Part shown: one piece after another, positions 57,012-64,000 of the stretch
Layout: each line of letters opens with the position of its first letter
Numbering within the stretch: position 1 is the first letter of the stretch
From: Psychrobacter sp. PG1
Lineage (GTDB): Bacteria; Pseudomonadota; Gammaproteobacteria; Pseudomonadales; Moraxellaceae
Direction of reading: 5' to 3'
Assembly: GCF_014897815.1 (NCBI RefSeq)
Contig: NZ_JABUZG010000052.1
Span: forward strand, 31,020 to 95,019
Length of the DNA stretch: 64,000 nt
The notes under the pieces: generated by a model
Databases searched by the model: none
What the model saw: the letters and a program-made list of their open reading frames with translations, nothing else
Told to the model about the DNA's origin: nothing
Program-made: the position numbers and the translations under genes

Positions 57012-57708
57012 ATGCATACTCCTGCTATTTTTGCCGAAGAAAACCTAGAAAATATCATTGGATTTATCGCAGCCAATCCCTTAGCAACCTTGGTTGCTCA
57101 AACCAAAGATGGCATCGAAGCCTGCCATATACCACTCTTCTGGCATAACGATAACTTTATGCCTGATGCTAGTGTTGATTCTGATATTAACTCTAATGCT
57201 CAGCACGGCTATCTTTACGGTCATTTCTCTCGTAAAAACCCTATTTATCAGAACACCTTACCAGATACTGCGTGGTTAATTATTTTTCAAGATTCTGGAC
57301 ATTATATCAGCCCCAACTGGTATCCTAGCAAAGCGAAAACCCATAAAGAAGTGCCCACTTGGAACTATCAAAGCGTCCATATTCAATCCAAAATTGAACT
57401 GCTTGAAGACGCCGATACACTGAGACGCTGAGACGCTGAAAGGGATATTAGCAACCATGACTGCGCAGCAAGAGGTGATATCCGACCATCCTTGGTCATT
57501 AGATGAGGCACCTGCTACTTATATCGATGCTATGTGCCGAGGGATTATTGGCTTTAAGCTGCCCATCGATTCTATACAAGCCCAATTTAAATTAAGCCAA
57601 AATAAAACCGTAGAAAATATCACAGGTGTGATTAATGGTTTAGCGCAGTTAAAGACAAATGATGCGGCAGAAATGGCGATGAAAGTTGCCAATCAGAATA
57701 ATGGCTAA
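57012..57708 (+). pseudogene. PaiB-like FMN-binding negative regulator, disrupted by 16-bp tandem duplication
   Basis: Two adjacent frames (57012-57431 and 57457-57708) together make one PaiB-type protein. The N-terminal frame has FAEENLENIIGFIAANPLATLVAQTKDG, HGYLYGHFSRKNP, SGHYISPNWYPS and KEVPTWNYQSVH (given here in pieces). The C-terminal frame has DEAPATYIDAMCRGIIGFKL and FKLSQNKT. Between them tgagacgc is present twice in tandem (57421-57436). Removing both copies gives a single frame of about 226 codons reading ADTLKGILATMTAQQEV, normal for PaiB. One or two copies both give a premature TGA, so the gene is broken as read. Whether either half is functional is unknown. Confidence 0.85.
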
Positions 57709-57833
57709 GACGAGACTTTCTCTCTTTACCATAAAAATCTATTTTTAAACATTTTGATAGCGCAGGGCTCTTTCAATTTGCAAAAAAGCCACCATTATTA
57801 TTATCTTACTTTATGGATATCGATGAGGTTTTG

Positions 57834-58274
57834 ATGAGTAAACACAACAAAAACCACAATCAGCCTAGCCATAGCCAACCTGATGTCGTGCGTATGCGTC
57901 TCGATAAGTGGTTGTGGGCAGCACGATTTTATCGGACACGTAATCTCGCCAAAGAAGCCATCGAAAGCGGACGGGTACATTATGCGGGTAGCCGCGTAAA
58001 GACCAGTAAAGAGATTATGATTGGCGATGAACTACAGATTCGTCAAGGCTCAGCCACTGCCATGACTGAAAAGACCGTCATCGTTGAAGCACTAACGGCG
58101 CAACGTGGTAATGCGCTCGCTGCTGAAGTCTTGTATTCAGAAACTGAAGAAAGCGAAGAGCGCCGCGCTTATCATGCTGAGCAGCGCAAACTTGCCAATC
58201 TTGCACGGCCTGATAATAAACCCAACAAAAAAGAGCGCCGTGACCTTCAACGCTTTAAGCACAAACAAGAATAA
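57834..58274 (+). CDS. hslR: Hsp15-like S4-domain RNA-binding protein
   Basis: 146 aa protein of the heat-shock protein 15 (HslR) type. The S4 domain is VRMRLDKWLWAARFYRTRNLAKEAIESGRVHYAG (core RLDKWLWAARFYRTR near residues 20-34). The C-terminal region is highly charged, ending KKERRDLQRFKHKQE. Hsp15 rescues 50S subunits carrying stuck nascent chains. I chose ATG 57834 because GAGG lies 6-9 nt before it; the ATG at 57813 lacks such a site. Followed by a terminator at 58432. Confidence 0.92.
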   Translation: MSKHNKNHNQPSHSQPDVVRMRLDKWLWAARFYRTRNLAKEAIESGRVHYAGSRVKTSKEIMIGDELQIRQGSATAMTEKTVIVEALTAQRGNALAAEVLYSETEESEERRAYHAEQRKLANLARPDNKPNKKERRDLQRFKHKQE

Positions 58275-58431
58275 GCTGGTCAAAGCACGACCTTAGATTA
58301 TAAATAATATCATCGAAAATTCGTGAACATATGACCGTATTGTTTAGCTTCTACTCTTGCCATTCAAGGCATTAACCGTTACGCTGACAGCCGATTTACT
58401 TAATTAATTGCATGCTAATAAAAGCCGCACT

Positions 58432-58462
58432 AACATGCCGGTCTCTTATAGCATGTTTTTTT
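58432..58462 (+). terminator. Terminator upstream of the phosphatase gene
   Basis: Stem aacatgc/gcatgtt (58432-58438 with 58451-58457), 12-nt loop, T7 run. It supports placing the phosphatase start downstream at 58481. Confidence 0.7.
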
Positions 58463-58480
58463 GTTATACAAGGTCATATT

Positions 58481-58978
58481 ATGCTGCTGAAAACCTGTAC
58501 CCCGTCTTCTGTATTATTGGTTTGTTTGGGAAATATTTGCCGATCACCAACGGCTGAAGAAGTCTTTCGTCAGCAAGCAGCGATTGCTGGATTGTCAATC
58601 AAAGTAGATTCAGCAGGAACGAGTGACTCGCATATTGGTCATGCGCCCGACACTCGCTCGCAACGCCATGCAAAAGCGCATGGTTATAAAATCAATAAAC
58701 TGGTCGCCCGCCAAGTCAGTGCCGATGATTTTCGTAATTTTGATTTAATTCTAGCGATGGATACACAGAATTTAGCTGATTTACAAGCCATCAAAGACAG
58801 CTTGATAGAGACAGAAGACAATTTGGCCAAGTTGGCTTTATTTAGTGAGGAAGATCCTACTTATGGCGGCGACGATGTGCCAGATCCTTATAAAGGCGAT
58901 GGCGATGACTTTGAAGAGGTAATTGAGCGTATTGAGTCAAGCGCACAAGCGTGGATTGAAAGCTGGAAAGCTTGCTAA
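58481..58978 (+). CDS. Low-molecular-weight protein-tyrosine phosphatase
   Basis: 165 aa cytoplasmic phosphatase. The P-loop CLGNICRSPTAEEVFRQ (C-x5-R-S, about residues 14-22) and the general-acid region DDVPDPYKGDGDDFEEV (Asp-Pro-Tyr, about 129-145) are intact. An in-frame ATG at 58412 would run through the terminator at 58432 and add a poor N-terminus. It stands alone with no adjacent tyrosine kinase or exopolysaccharide gene, so its substrate is unknown. Confidence 0.93.
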   Translation: MLLKTCTPSSVLLVCLGNICRSPTAEEVFRQQAAIAGLSIKVDSAGTSDSHIGHAPDTRSQRHAKAHGYKINKLVARQVSADDFRNFDLILAMDTQNLADLQAIKDSLIETEDNLAKLALFSEEDPTYGGDDVPDPYKGDGDDFEEVIERIESSAQAWIESWKAC

Positions 58979-59058
58979 CGCTAAAGCTAACTTTCTGCCA
59001 CCTTTATGTCTTTCATCCTTTATAATAAACACTGTGTAATCCATTATCTATCTGCCAC

Positions 59059-60219
59059 ATGGGCTATGTTATGACCTCAGTTTCACGCTTGGATTCTAGT
59101 ACTCAATTTGCCATGACCACTGATTTGCCAGCAGGCTTATTGGCCCGTGAATTAGTCGATTTGTCACATGGTAATACCATGGCCTTAGCCTGTGTCGCGG
59201 ATACTGTCGTGACACTGACGGCTGAAGCACAGCTTGACGATTTTATGGCAAATTATACAAAAGACATAGCGCAAAATAAGCCATTATTTGTGTTGTCTGG
59301 CGGTAGTAATGTGTTATTGCCAGCGCATCTGAATGCTATCGTATTGCAGCCCCAAATGCGCGGTATCAGCCTAACCGCTCAGACAGATAGTTACGTCGAT
59401 ATCGCAGTAATGGCAGGCGAAAACTGGCATGACTTGGTGGTATATACGGTCAGTCAAGGTTGGTATGGGCTAGAAAATCTGGCACTAATCCCGGGGCTAA
59501 CTGGTGCGGCACCCGTACAAAATATCGGTGCTTATGGTGTCCAACTAGAAGACTGCTTACAGTATGTACGAGCCTATCACTTACCCACTCAAACTTGGCA
59601 TCATCTCACAGCCACGGACTGCGAGTTTGGCTATCGTGACAGCATTTTTAAACGTTCGCCTAATACCTGGCTAATCAGCTGTGTTGGATTCAGATTACAT
59701 ACCGATGCAACCAAAATCCTAGCCAGCTATGGTGATGTGCAAACCGTTGCACAACGCTATGCCGAGCAAGACGATCGTACGCAGCCAGTGCCTGCGGATA
59801 TCATGCAAGCGATTATCGATATTCGTCGACAGAAACTCCCTAATCCCAAGCAACTGCCAAATTGTGGTAGCTTTTTTCAAAACCCCATTATTCCTCAATC
59901 GCACTTTATTGCTTTACAATCGACCTACCCTACTATCGTCGGCTACGCTATGCCTGATGCCATGGTAAAGGTTGTGGCAGGCTGGTTGATTGAACAGACA
60001 GGCTTAAAAGGTGGTGGTATTGCACCGATTTTCACCCATCAGCAGCAAGCCTTGGTGCTGACCAATCATGCCCCTTATCACGCCACTCAAGATGATGTAG
60101 CAGATGCCCAACGACATATCGTCGATACGGTCTATGAAAAATTTGCGATTCAGTTAGCGCGTGAGCCAGTTTGGGTAAATACTGATGGCTCTATTGGGTA
60201 TGATGAGCATGTGGTCTAA
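59059..60219 (+). CDS. murB: UDP-N-acetylenolpyruvoylglucosamine reductase
   Basis: FAD enzyme reducing UDP-GlcNAc-enolpyruvate to UDP-MurNAc for peptidoglycan. 386 aa, type I like E. coli MurB (342 aa) with a longer N-terminus. Motifs: FVLSGGSNVLLP (FAD loop), LENLALIPGLTGAAPVQNIGAYG, FGYRDSIFKR and PNCGSFFQNP with the catalytic Ser. The start is uncertain: ATGs at 59059, 59071 and later are possible and no clear ribosome site helps. It overlaps the DUF218 gene by a few bases. Confidence 0.93.
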   Translation: MGYVMTSVSRLDSSTQFAMTTDLPAGLLARELVDLSHGNTMALACVADTVVTLTAEAQLDDFMANYTKDIAQNKPLFVLSGGSNVLLPAHLNAIVLQPQMRGISLTAQTDSYVDIAVMAGENWHDLVVYTVSQGWYGLENLALIPGLTGAAPVQNIGAYGVQLEDCLQYVRAYHLPTQTWHHLTATDCEFGYRDSIFKRSPNTWLISCVGFRLHTDATKILASYGDVQTVAQRYAEQDDRTQPVPADIMQAIIDIRRQKLPNPKQLPNCGSFFQNPIIPQSHFIALQSTYPTIVGYAMPDAMVKVVAGWLIEQTGLKGGGIAPIFTHQQQALVLTNHAPYHATQDDVADAQRHIVDTVYEKFAIQLAREPVWVNTDGSIGYDEHVV

Positions 60220-60982
60220 GCGGCTATTATCTAAGCGACTATGGCGTTATTACCTGCGTTCAGCTGAGCGTATGATAAAGCTATTTCGTATTATTAATAT
60301 TACCTTTTTACTTGGCTCAACGACTGTTATTTTAGTACTCATCAGCCTATTCACGCCGCTGTTCTCCCAAGCGATTGTTTATCTATTTACGCTTTTGCCA
60401 TTGCCCAGCCTACCCTCTGCTGCCTTGAGTTCACCGCCTACCGCTTATGTGGTTTTAGGCGGCGGACTAACCAATGATCATGACAATCAGATTATTCTTA
60501 ATAGCTACAGCCTCAACCGTGCCCGTACCGCTGCCAGCGCTTATCACGACTTACCCCTACCTATTGTACTAAGCGGTGCTGAAGCGCCGTGGCTCGGTCA
60601 ATGGCTCATTGAGCATGGTATTGATGGGCTGATAAGTGAAAATGCCAGTATGAATACCTGCGAAAATGCGCGTTTTACCGCCAAACGTATTCCACTGCGT
60701 CATGTGTATCTCATTACTGACAGCTACCATATGGCACGTGCTCGTAGACAGTTTGCCTTAAACGGTATCAATAGCACACCACTTAGCGCCCCTTTACCAG
60801 TGAGCCGTAACTGGATGAAACCTGCGCAAAACTTAAGTCATTCTCGACGCGCTGTTTATGAAGTTGCCGCTTATTTACGCGATGTGATACGTCCTCAAAT
60901 GAATTGTCGTCATGCCAACGACGTGACTTCACAGCAGCTGTTAACCCCTAGAGGTAACGCAGCAAAAAAACCTGACGAATAA
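60203..60982 (+). CDS. DUF218 / YdcF-like envelope protein
   Basis: 259 aa from the ATG at 60203 (start uncertain; ATGs at 60200 and 60209 are also near). One N-terminal span (IINITFLLGSTTVILVLISLF) and a second hydrophobic segment (PLFSQAIVYLFTLLPLP). The DUF218 domain follows: AYVVLGGGLTND, LSGAEAPWLGQWL, TCENARFTAK and VYLITDSYHMARARRQF. ElyC/YdcF/SanA-type proteins act in envelope integrity or polysaccharide metabolism. It begins inside the last codons of murB, implying coupling. Confidence 0.85.
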   Translation: MSMWSKRLLSKRLWRYYLRSAERMIKLFRIINITFLLGSTTVILVLISLFTPLFSQAIVYLFTLLPLPSLPSAALSSPPTAYVVLGGGLTNDHDNQIILNSYSLNRARTAASAYHDLPLPIVLSGAEAPWLGQWLIEHGIDGLISENASMNTCENARFTAKRIPLRHVYLITDSYHMARARRQFALNGINSTPLSAPLPVSRNWMKPAQNLSHSRRAVYEVAAYLRDVIRPQMNCRHANDVTSQQLLTPRGNAAKKPDE

Positions 60983-61107
60983 AGTTCAATACAAACAGGT
61001 AGCCAGTTCAATATCTTTTGAGAACTTACCCTAATCACTACCGGTCATCCACTATACTTGTGATGAGTGTATAATAATAAAAGAAAATGCTATTTAAGAG
61101 AGTTACC

Positions 61108-61404
61108 ATGCTCAGTATATTTTTGTTAATTCCATTAAGTCTCATGCTGTTTGTGGTTGCCATTTGGGCAGTACGCTATGCGGTCAAATCAAACCAGTTT
61201 GAAGATTTGGACAATGCATCACAGCGCATCATATTGGATGATCGCCAAGAGCGACGGCAAACCATACAGGCTCATGATTACTCAACGCCTATTTCGCAAA
61301 ATGACGATACCACGGTGACTGATATAGTCGCTGATGATAAGGTGATCCATCCTGATATAGAGTCAATTGATCATGCTGACCTTGATAAACATCCAAAAAT
61401 CTAG
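61108..61404 (+). CDS. ccoS: CcoS-like cbb3 oxidase assembly protein
   Basis: 98 aa membrane protein needed in other bacteria for maturing cbb3-type cytochrome c oxidase. A single span and the family pattern are visible: MLSIFLLIPLSLMLFVVAIWAVRYAVKSNQFEDLD, with the ASQRIILDDR segment (described by its ends). The C-terminal ~50 residues are Asp/Ile/Thr-rich tail absent from short CcoS. ATG 61108 is favoured over 61087 because it gives the usual N-terminus and AGAG lies upstream. No oxidase subunit gene lies in the window. Confidence 0.85.
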   Translation: MLSIFLLIPLSLMLFVVAIWAVRYAVKSNQFEDLDNASQRIILDDRQERRQTIQAHDYSTPISQNDDTTVTDIVADDKVIHPDIESIDHADLDKHPKI

Positions 61405-61612
61405 CATTGAGCCACCTTATCTATAGTACAAGCTATTGAAAGTGTGAATATATGGCAACCGAGCGCAAATAGTACGACTTAGTACATTGAACGAGGTGGA
61501 TGCCGTAACCACTTATCAAGGCTTGTACTATCTGCGCAACCTACTGTTAAGTATTGGTTAAATGCCGATTGTATGCGTAGGTTTGCTTTTCATTTTTTAG
61601 GAGAATCGCCCC

Positions 61613-62515
61613 ATGACCACCGCTTTACTTATTGCGGCACTACTGATGGGATTTTTTGGTTCACCGCATTGCTTAGGCATGTGTGGCGGTCTGGTGACAG
61701 CATTTGGGCTATCGATGAAAGACGTCAGCCCTACCAAACGCCGTGCTCTTGTGGCAACTTATCATTTAGGGCGTTTGACCAGTTACGCATTTTTAGGTTT
61801 GATGGCAGGCCTGATTGGCACCACTGTGCTAGAACCCTTAATGAAAGGTAATAGTACGCCACGTATCTTGCTAGGCTTGGTGTTAGTATTCGTCGGCGTG
61901 ACCATGCTTGGCGCACCATTTTTAAAAAATCTTGAGCGTTTTGGTATGCGATTTTGGCAATATCTCAGCCCACTTCGTCAAAAAGTATTTCCACTCAATA
62001 CCTTTCCGCGAGCATTAACGGCTGGACTGCTTTGGGGATTTTTGCCTTGCGGATTGGTTTACGGTGCATTATTGATTGCAGTAGTCGCTCACAATCCACT
62101 AAGCGGTGCAGCACTCATGTTTGTGTTTGGCTTAGGAACCGTACCGATGCTAGTCGCCACGCACGAAACCGTTGGCTGGTTGCGTGACAAGATTGGACGT
62201 TTTCGCTTGAGACAGCTTAATGGCGCTGTCATGGTATTATCTGGCTTAGCCGTTGTGTTTGTCCCTATAGCAATGTCTAGCATGCATGGGGGCCATGATA
62301 TGTCCAATATGCAAGGCGATCATATGCAAATGAGCGATCCACAAATGACGGATATGCCGATGGATACAAATATGGATTACAGCAGCCATCATATGATGCC
62401 AACTGATAACAGCACACACCCCCAAGGTATGGATCATAGTATGCATGATATGAGTGATGGCGCGATCAACATGAACCACGATGAACATTCTGAAATGATG
62501 GAACAAGCTCAATAG
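61613..62515 (+). CDS. TauE/SafE (DsbD_2)-type membrane protein with Met/His-rich tail
   Basis: 300 aa. The first ~220 residues form about six spans with FFGSPHCLGMCGGLVTAFG near the N-terminus, the HCxGMCGG signature of a family often sitting beside ccoS. The last 80 residues (from 62273) contain 18 Met and 10 His as MxxM and HxxM-like pairs, a soft-metal-binding composition such as for copper. Side of the membrane for the tail is not determined. Probable role in copper supply or cytochrome oxidase maturation; inference. AGGAG ribosome site just upstream. Confidence 0.82.
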   Translation: MTTALLIAALLMGFFGSPHCLGMCGGLVTAFGLSMKDVSPTKRRALVATYHLGRLTSYAFLGLMAGLIGTTVLEPLMKGNSTPRILLGLVLVFVGVTMLGAPFLKNLERFGMRFWQYLSPLRQKVFPLNTFPRALTAGLLWGFLPCGLVYGALLIAVVAHNPLSGAALMFVFGLGTVPMLVATHETVGWLRDKIGRFRLRQLNGAVMVLSGLAVVFVPIAMSSMHGGHDMSNMQGDHMQMSDPQMTDMPMDTNMDYSSHHMMPTDNSTHPQGMDHSMHDMSDGAINMNHDEHSEMMEQAQ

Positions 62516-62575
62516 AATCATCGATAATAGATATTGTTAAAATATAAAATCATTTAACATCAAAATCTGCCATAT

Positions 62576-62617
62576 AAAAAAGCCCTTAACATCAATCATG
62601 ACGTTGAGGGCTTTTAT
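62576..62617. terminator. Bidirectional terminator between convergent genes
   Basis: Stem of about 13 bp with a G-U pair (62578-62590 with 62603-62615), 12-nt loop. A-run on the left and T-run on the right serve the membrane-protein gene (+) and the helicase gene (-). Confidence 0.85.
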
Positions 62618-62664
62618 GATTCCGACAGCTGTACACTATAGTAGAACTGATGGCTTATAAATCA

Positions 62665-63819
62665 CTATTCTTGCCACTGCTCAAGGGTAAACTTAGTATC
62701 TAAATGCTTCTCTAGCGCTGGTATATTAAAAGCATCATCTTCACTCACAAAACTAATGCTGATGCCTGTTTGTCCAGCACGACCCGTACGGCCAATACGA
62801 TGCACGTAATCATCTGGCTGATCAGGCAAGGTATAATTAACCACGTGGCTAACATCATCGACATGGATACCGCGTCCTGCGACATCAGTTGCCACCAAGA
62901 CAGAAGCATGACCATCTTTAAAACGCTGTAAATACTTTTCGCGTTTTTGTTGAATAACATCGCCTGACAACATCACAATTTTATGCGCTTGACGCAGCTT
63001 ATGATAGAGACGCTTGACTTGGTCTTTACGATTGGCAAAGACAATCACTTTATCCACTGCCGTATCACTGATGATACGCTGCAACGCTTCTAATTTTTGA
63101 TCTTCTGTCAGTAAATAAAAGTGCTGATCGACCAACTCACTGGTTTTATGTTCTGGCTCGATTTCAACAAACTGCGGCTCATGCAACCAGCGATAGGCTA
63201 GATTCATCACATCTTGGTTAAAGGTGGCAGAAAACAGTAAGCTTTGACGGTCTGTATTGACTGGCATCCGACCGACCAAACGCTTGATGTCTGGGATAAA
63301 ACCCATATCTAGCATGCGATCTGCTTCATCTAACACCAGTACTTCCACTCGATCTAAATAAACCATGCCCTTATTGGCAAGATCAATCAGACGACCAGGT
63401 GTCGCGACCAAAATATCGACATATTGACGCTCAAGCTCATGCTGCTGAGTCTCATAATTGGTGCCACCCATAATACAAACGCTGTGTAGCGAAGTATATT
63501 TGGTCAAAGCGATACAATCATCAAATATTTGCTGAGCAAGCTCGCGAGTGGGCGCCATAACAACGGCACGTGGCTCACCCAAATAACGCTCTTCATCATT
63601 GGTAAAAGGACGTTTAAGCAAGGCTTCCATAATAGTCAATAGAAAGGTTGCCGTCTTGCCAGTACCCGTCTGCGCCTGTCCAATAGCATCTTGATTTGCC
63701 AGCGTATGCGGTAATATTTGTGCTTGGATGGGCGTTAATGCCGTAAAACCTAGATCGCTTACGGCACGTAAGGTCGGTGCTGAAAGTGGCAAATCAGTAA
63801 ACGTGGTAAAATTACTCAA
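62665..63819 (-). CDS. DEAD-box RNA helicase (RhlB-like)
   Basis: 384 aa ATP-dependent RNA helicase with all core motifs: FTALTPIQAQILP (Q motif), AQTGTGKT (motif I), PTRELAQQ, TPGRL, VLDEADRMLDMGF (DEAD), SATF, FANRKDQVKRL, and VATDVAGRGIHVDDVSHVVNY with HRIGRTGRAG. The start fits RhlB/RhlE, and the GMVYLDRVEVLVLDEADRML stretch resembles RhlB. Short, no C-terminal domain. It may take part in RNA degradation or cold adaptation; not shown here. Confidence 0.93.
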   Translation of the reverse strand: MSNFTTFTDLPLSAPTLRAVSDLGFTALTPIQAQILPHTLANQDAIGQAQTGTGKTATFLLTIMEALLKRPFTNDEERYLGEPRAVVMAPTRELAQQIFDDCIALTKYTSLHSVCIMGGTNYETQQHELERQYVDILVATPGRLIDLANKGMVYLDRVEVLVLDEADRMLDMGFIPDIKRLVGRMPVNTDRQSLLFSATFNQDVMNLAYRWLHEPQFVEIEPEHKTSELVDQHFYLLTEDQKLEALQRIISDTAVDKVIVFANRKDQVKRLYHKLRQAHKIVMLSGDVIQQKREKYLQRFKDGHASVLVATDVAGRGIHVDDVSHVVNYTLPDQPDDYVHRIGRTGRAGQTGISISFVSEDDAFNIPALEKHLDTKFTLEQWQE

Positions 63820-64000
63820 AAAAATATCCTTTTAAATTAATCACTTGTTCATTACTAATAATAAGTAGACTCATGATAAATAAGCTCATGATAACCCGTT
63901 ATATTGCTGTCTAAATTAAGCAGCAACAATAATATGAAATCTATATATAGCTGACTGAGATACGGGCATAAAAAAAGCCAAGCCTAACGCTTAATCCCAC
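63820..64000. other. End of window, no gene seen
   Basis: About 180 bp upstream of the helicase gene. The last 30 bases (aaaaaaagccaagc...) look like the beginning of a hairpin terminator cut by the window edge. Confidence 0.4.

Noticed and set aside
57421-57436. Phase-variable repeat controlling the PaiB-like gene
   Set aside because: Translating one or two 8-bp copies still meets TGA right after the repeat; only complete loss restores the frame. Repeat switching would not give an on-state except at zero copies.

Overview
The window looks like chromosomal DNA of a Psychrobacter-like member of the Moraxellaceae (Gammaproteobacteria). This rests on gene content, moderate-to-low GC, Gln/Asn-rich proteins and gene order, and is inference because no database search was possible. 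It is almost entirely core chromosome. No insertion sequence, prophage, CRISPR array, rRNA or tRNA was found. The only stable RNA gene seen is the small SRP RNA.

Layout. 0.2-9.8 kb (all minus): an iron-containing alcohol dehydrogenase, then a yejA-gloB-yejB-yejE-yejF peptide-uptake cluster with glyoxalase II inside it, then serC. 9.9-15 kb: a probable DNA polymerase III psi (HolD-like) protein, a very large M48 membrane protease next to lemA, and the SRP RNA gene. 15.2-19.2 kb: a SIMPL-domain protein, a DUF4124 protein and glnA, with a long glnA regulatory region holding a sigma-54 promoter and NtrC-like sites. 19.2-23.6 kb: trpG-trpD-trpC-smr and an AlkA-type glycosylase. 23.8-28.2 kb: an MscS-type channel and a TonB-dependent receptor behind a Fur-like box. 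28.3-30.8 kb: an SAH riboswitch driving ahcY-metF. 31-40.8 kb: rsmE, a PAS-GGDEF-EAL protein, two tandem acyl-CoA dehydrogenases and a large PF10136 membrane protein. 40.9-46.7 kb: pdxA, rsmA and apaH, the usual conserved cluster, here split by a class C beta-lactamase and a lipoprotein gene and lacking apaG. 47-51.7 kb: dnaB, alr, argF, rpiA. 51.8-54.7 kb: an arsR-arsC-arsH-arsB arsenic resistance operon. 54.9-64 kb: ilvA, an excalibur-domain protein, a broken paiB-like gene, an Hsp15-like S4 protein, a low-molecular-weight phosphatase, murB, a DUF218 protein, ccoS plus a Met/His-tailed TauE/SafE-type membrane protein, and a DEAD-box helicase.

How the parts work together. Regulation can be read directly in several places: SAH sensing before the SAH-recycling ahcY-metF pair; nitrogen control (sigma-54/NtrC) before glnA; an ArsR operator overlapping the ars promoter; an iron-type box before the TonB receptor. 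Most transcription units end in clear hairpin terminators, listed individually.

No wholly new multi-gene system is evident. The points most worth a second look are the SAH riboswitch, the glnA enhancer/promoter architecture, the HolD-like protein with a long linker, the paiB gene broken by an 8-bp tandem duplication, the nearly leaderless ars promoter, and the metal-binding tail of the protein beside CcoS.
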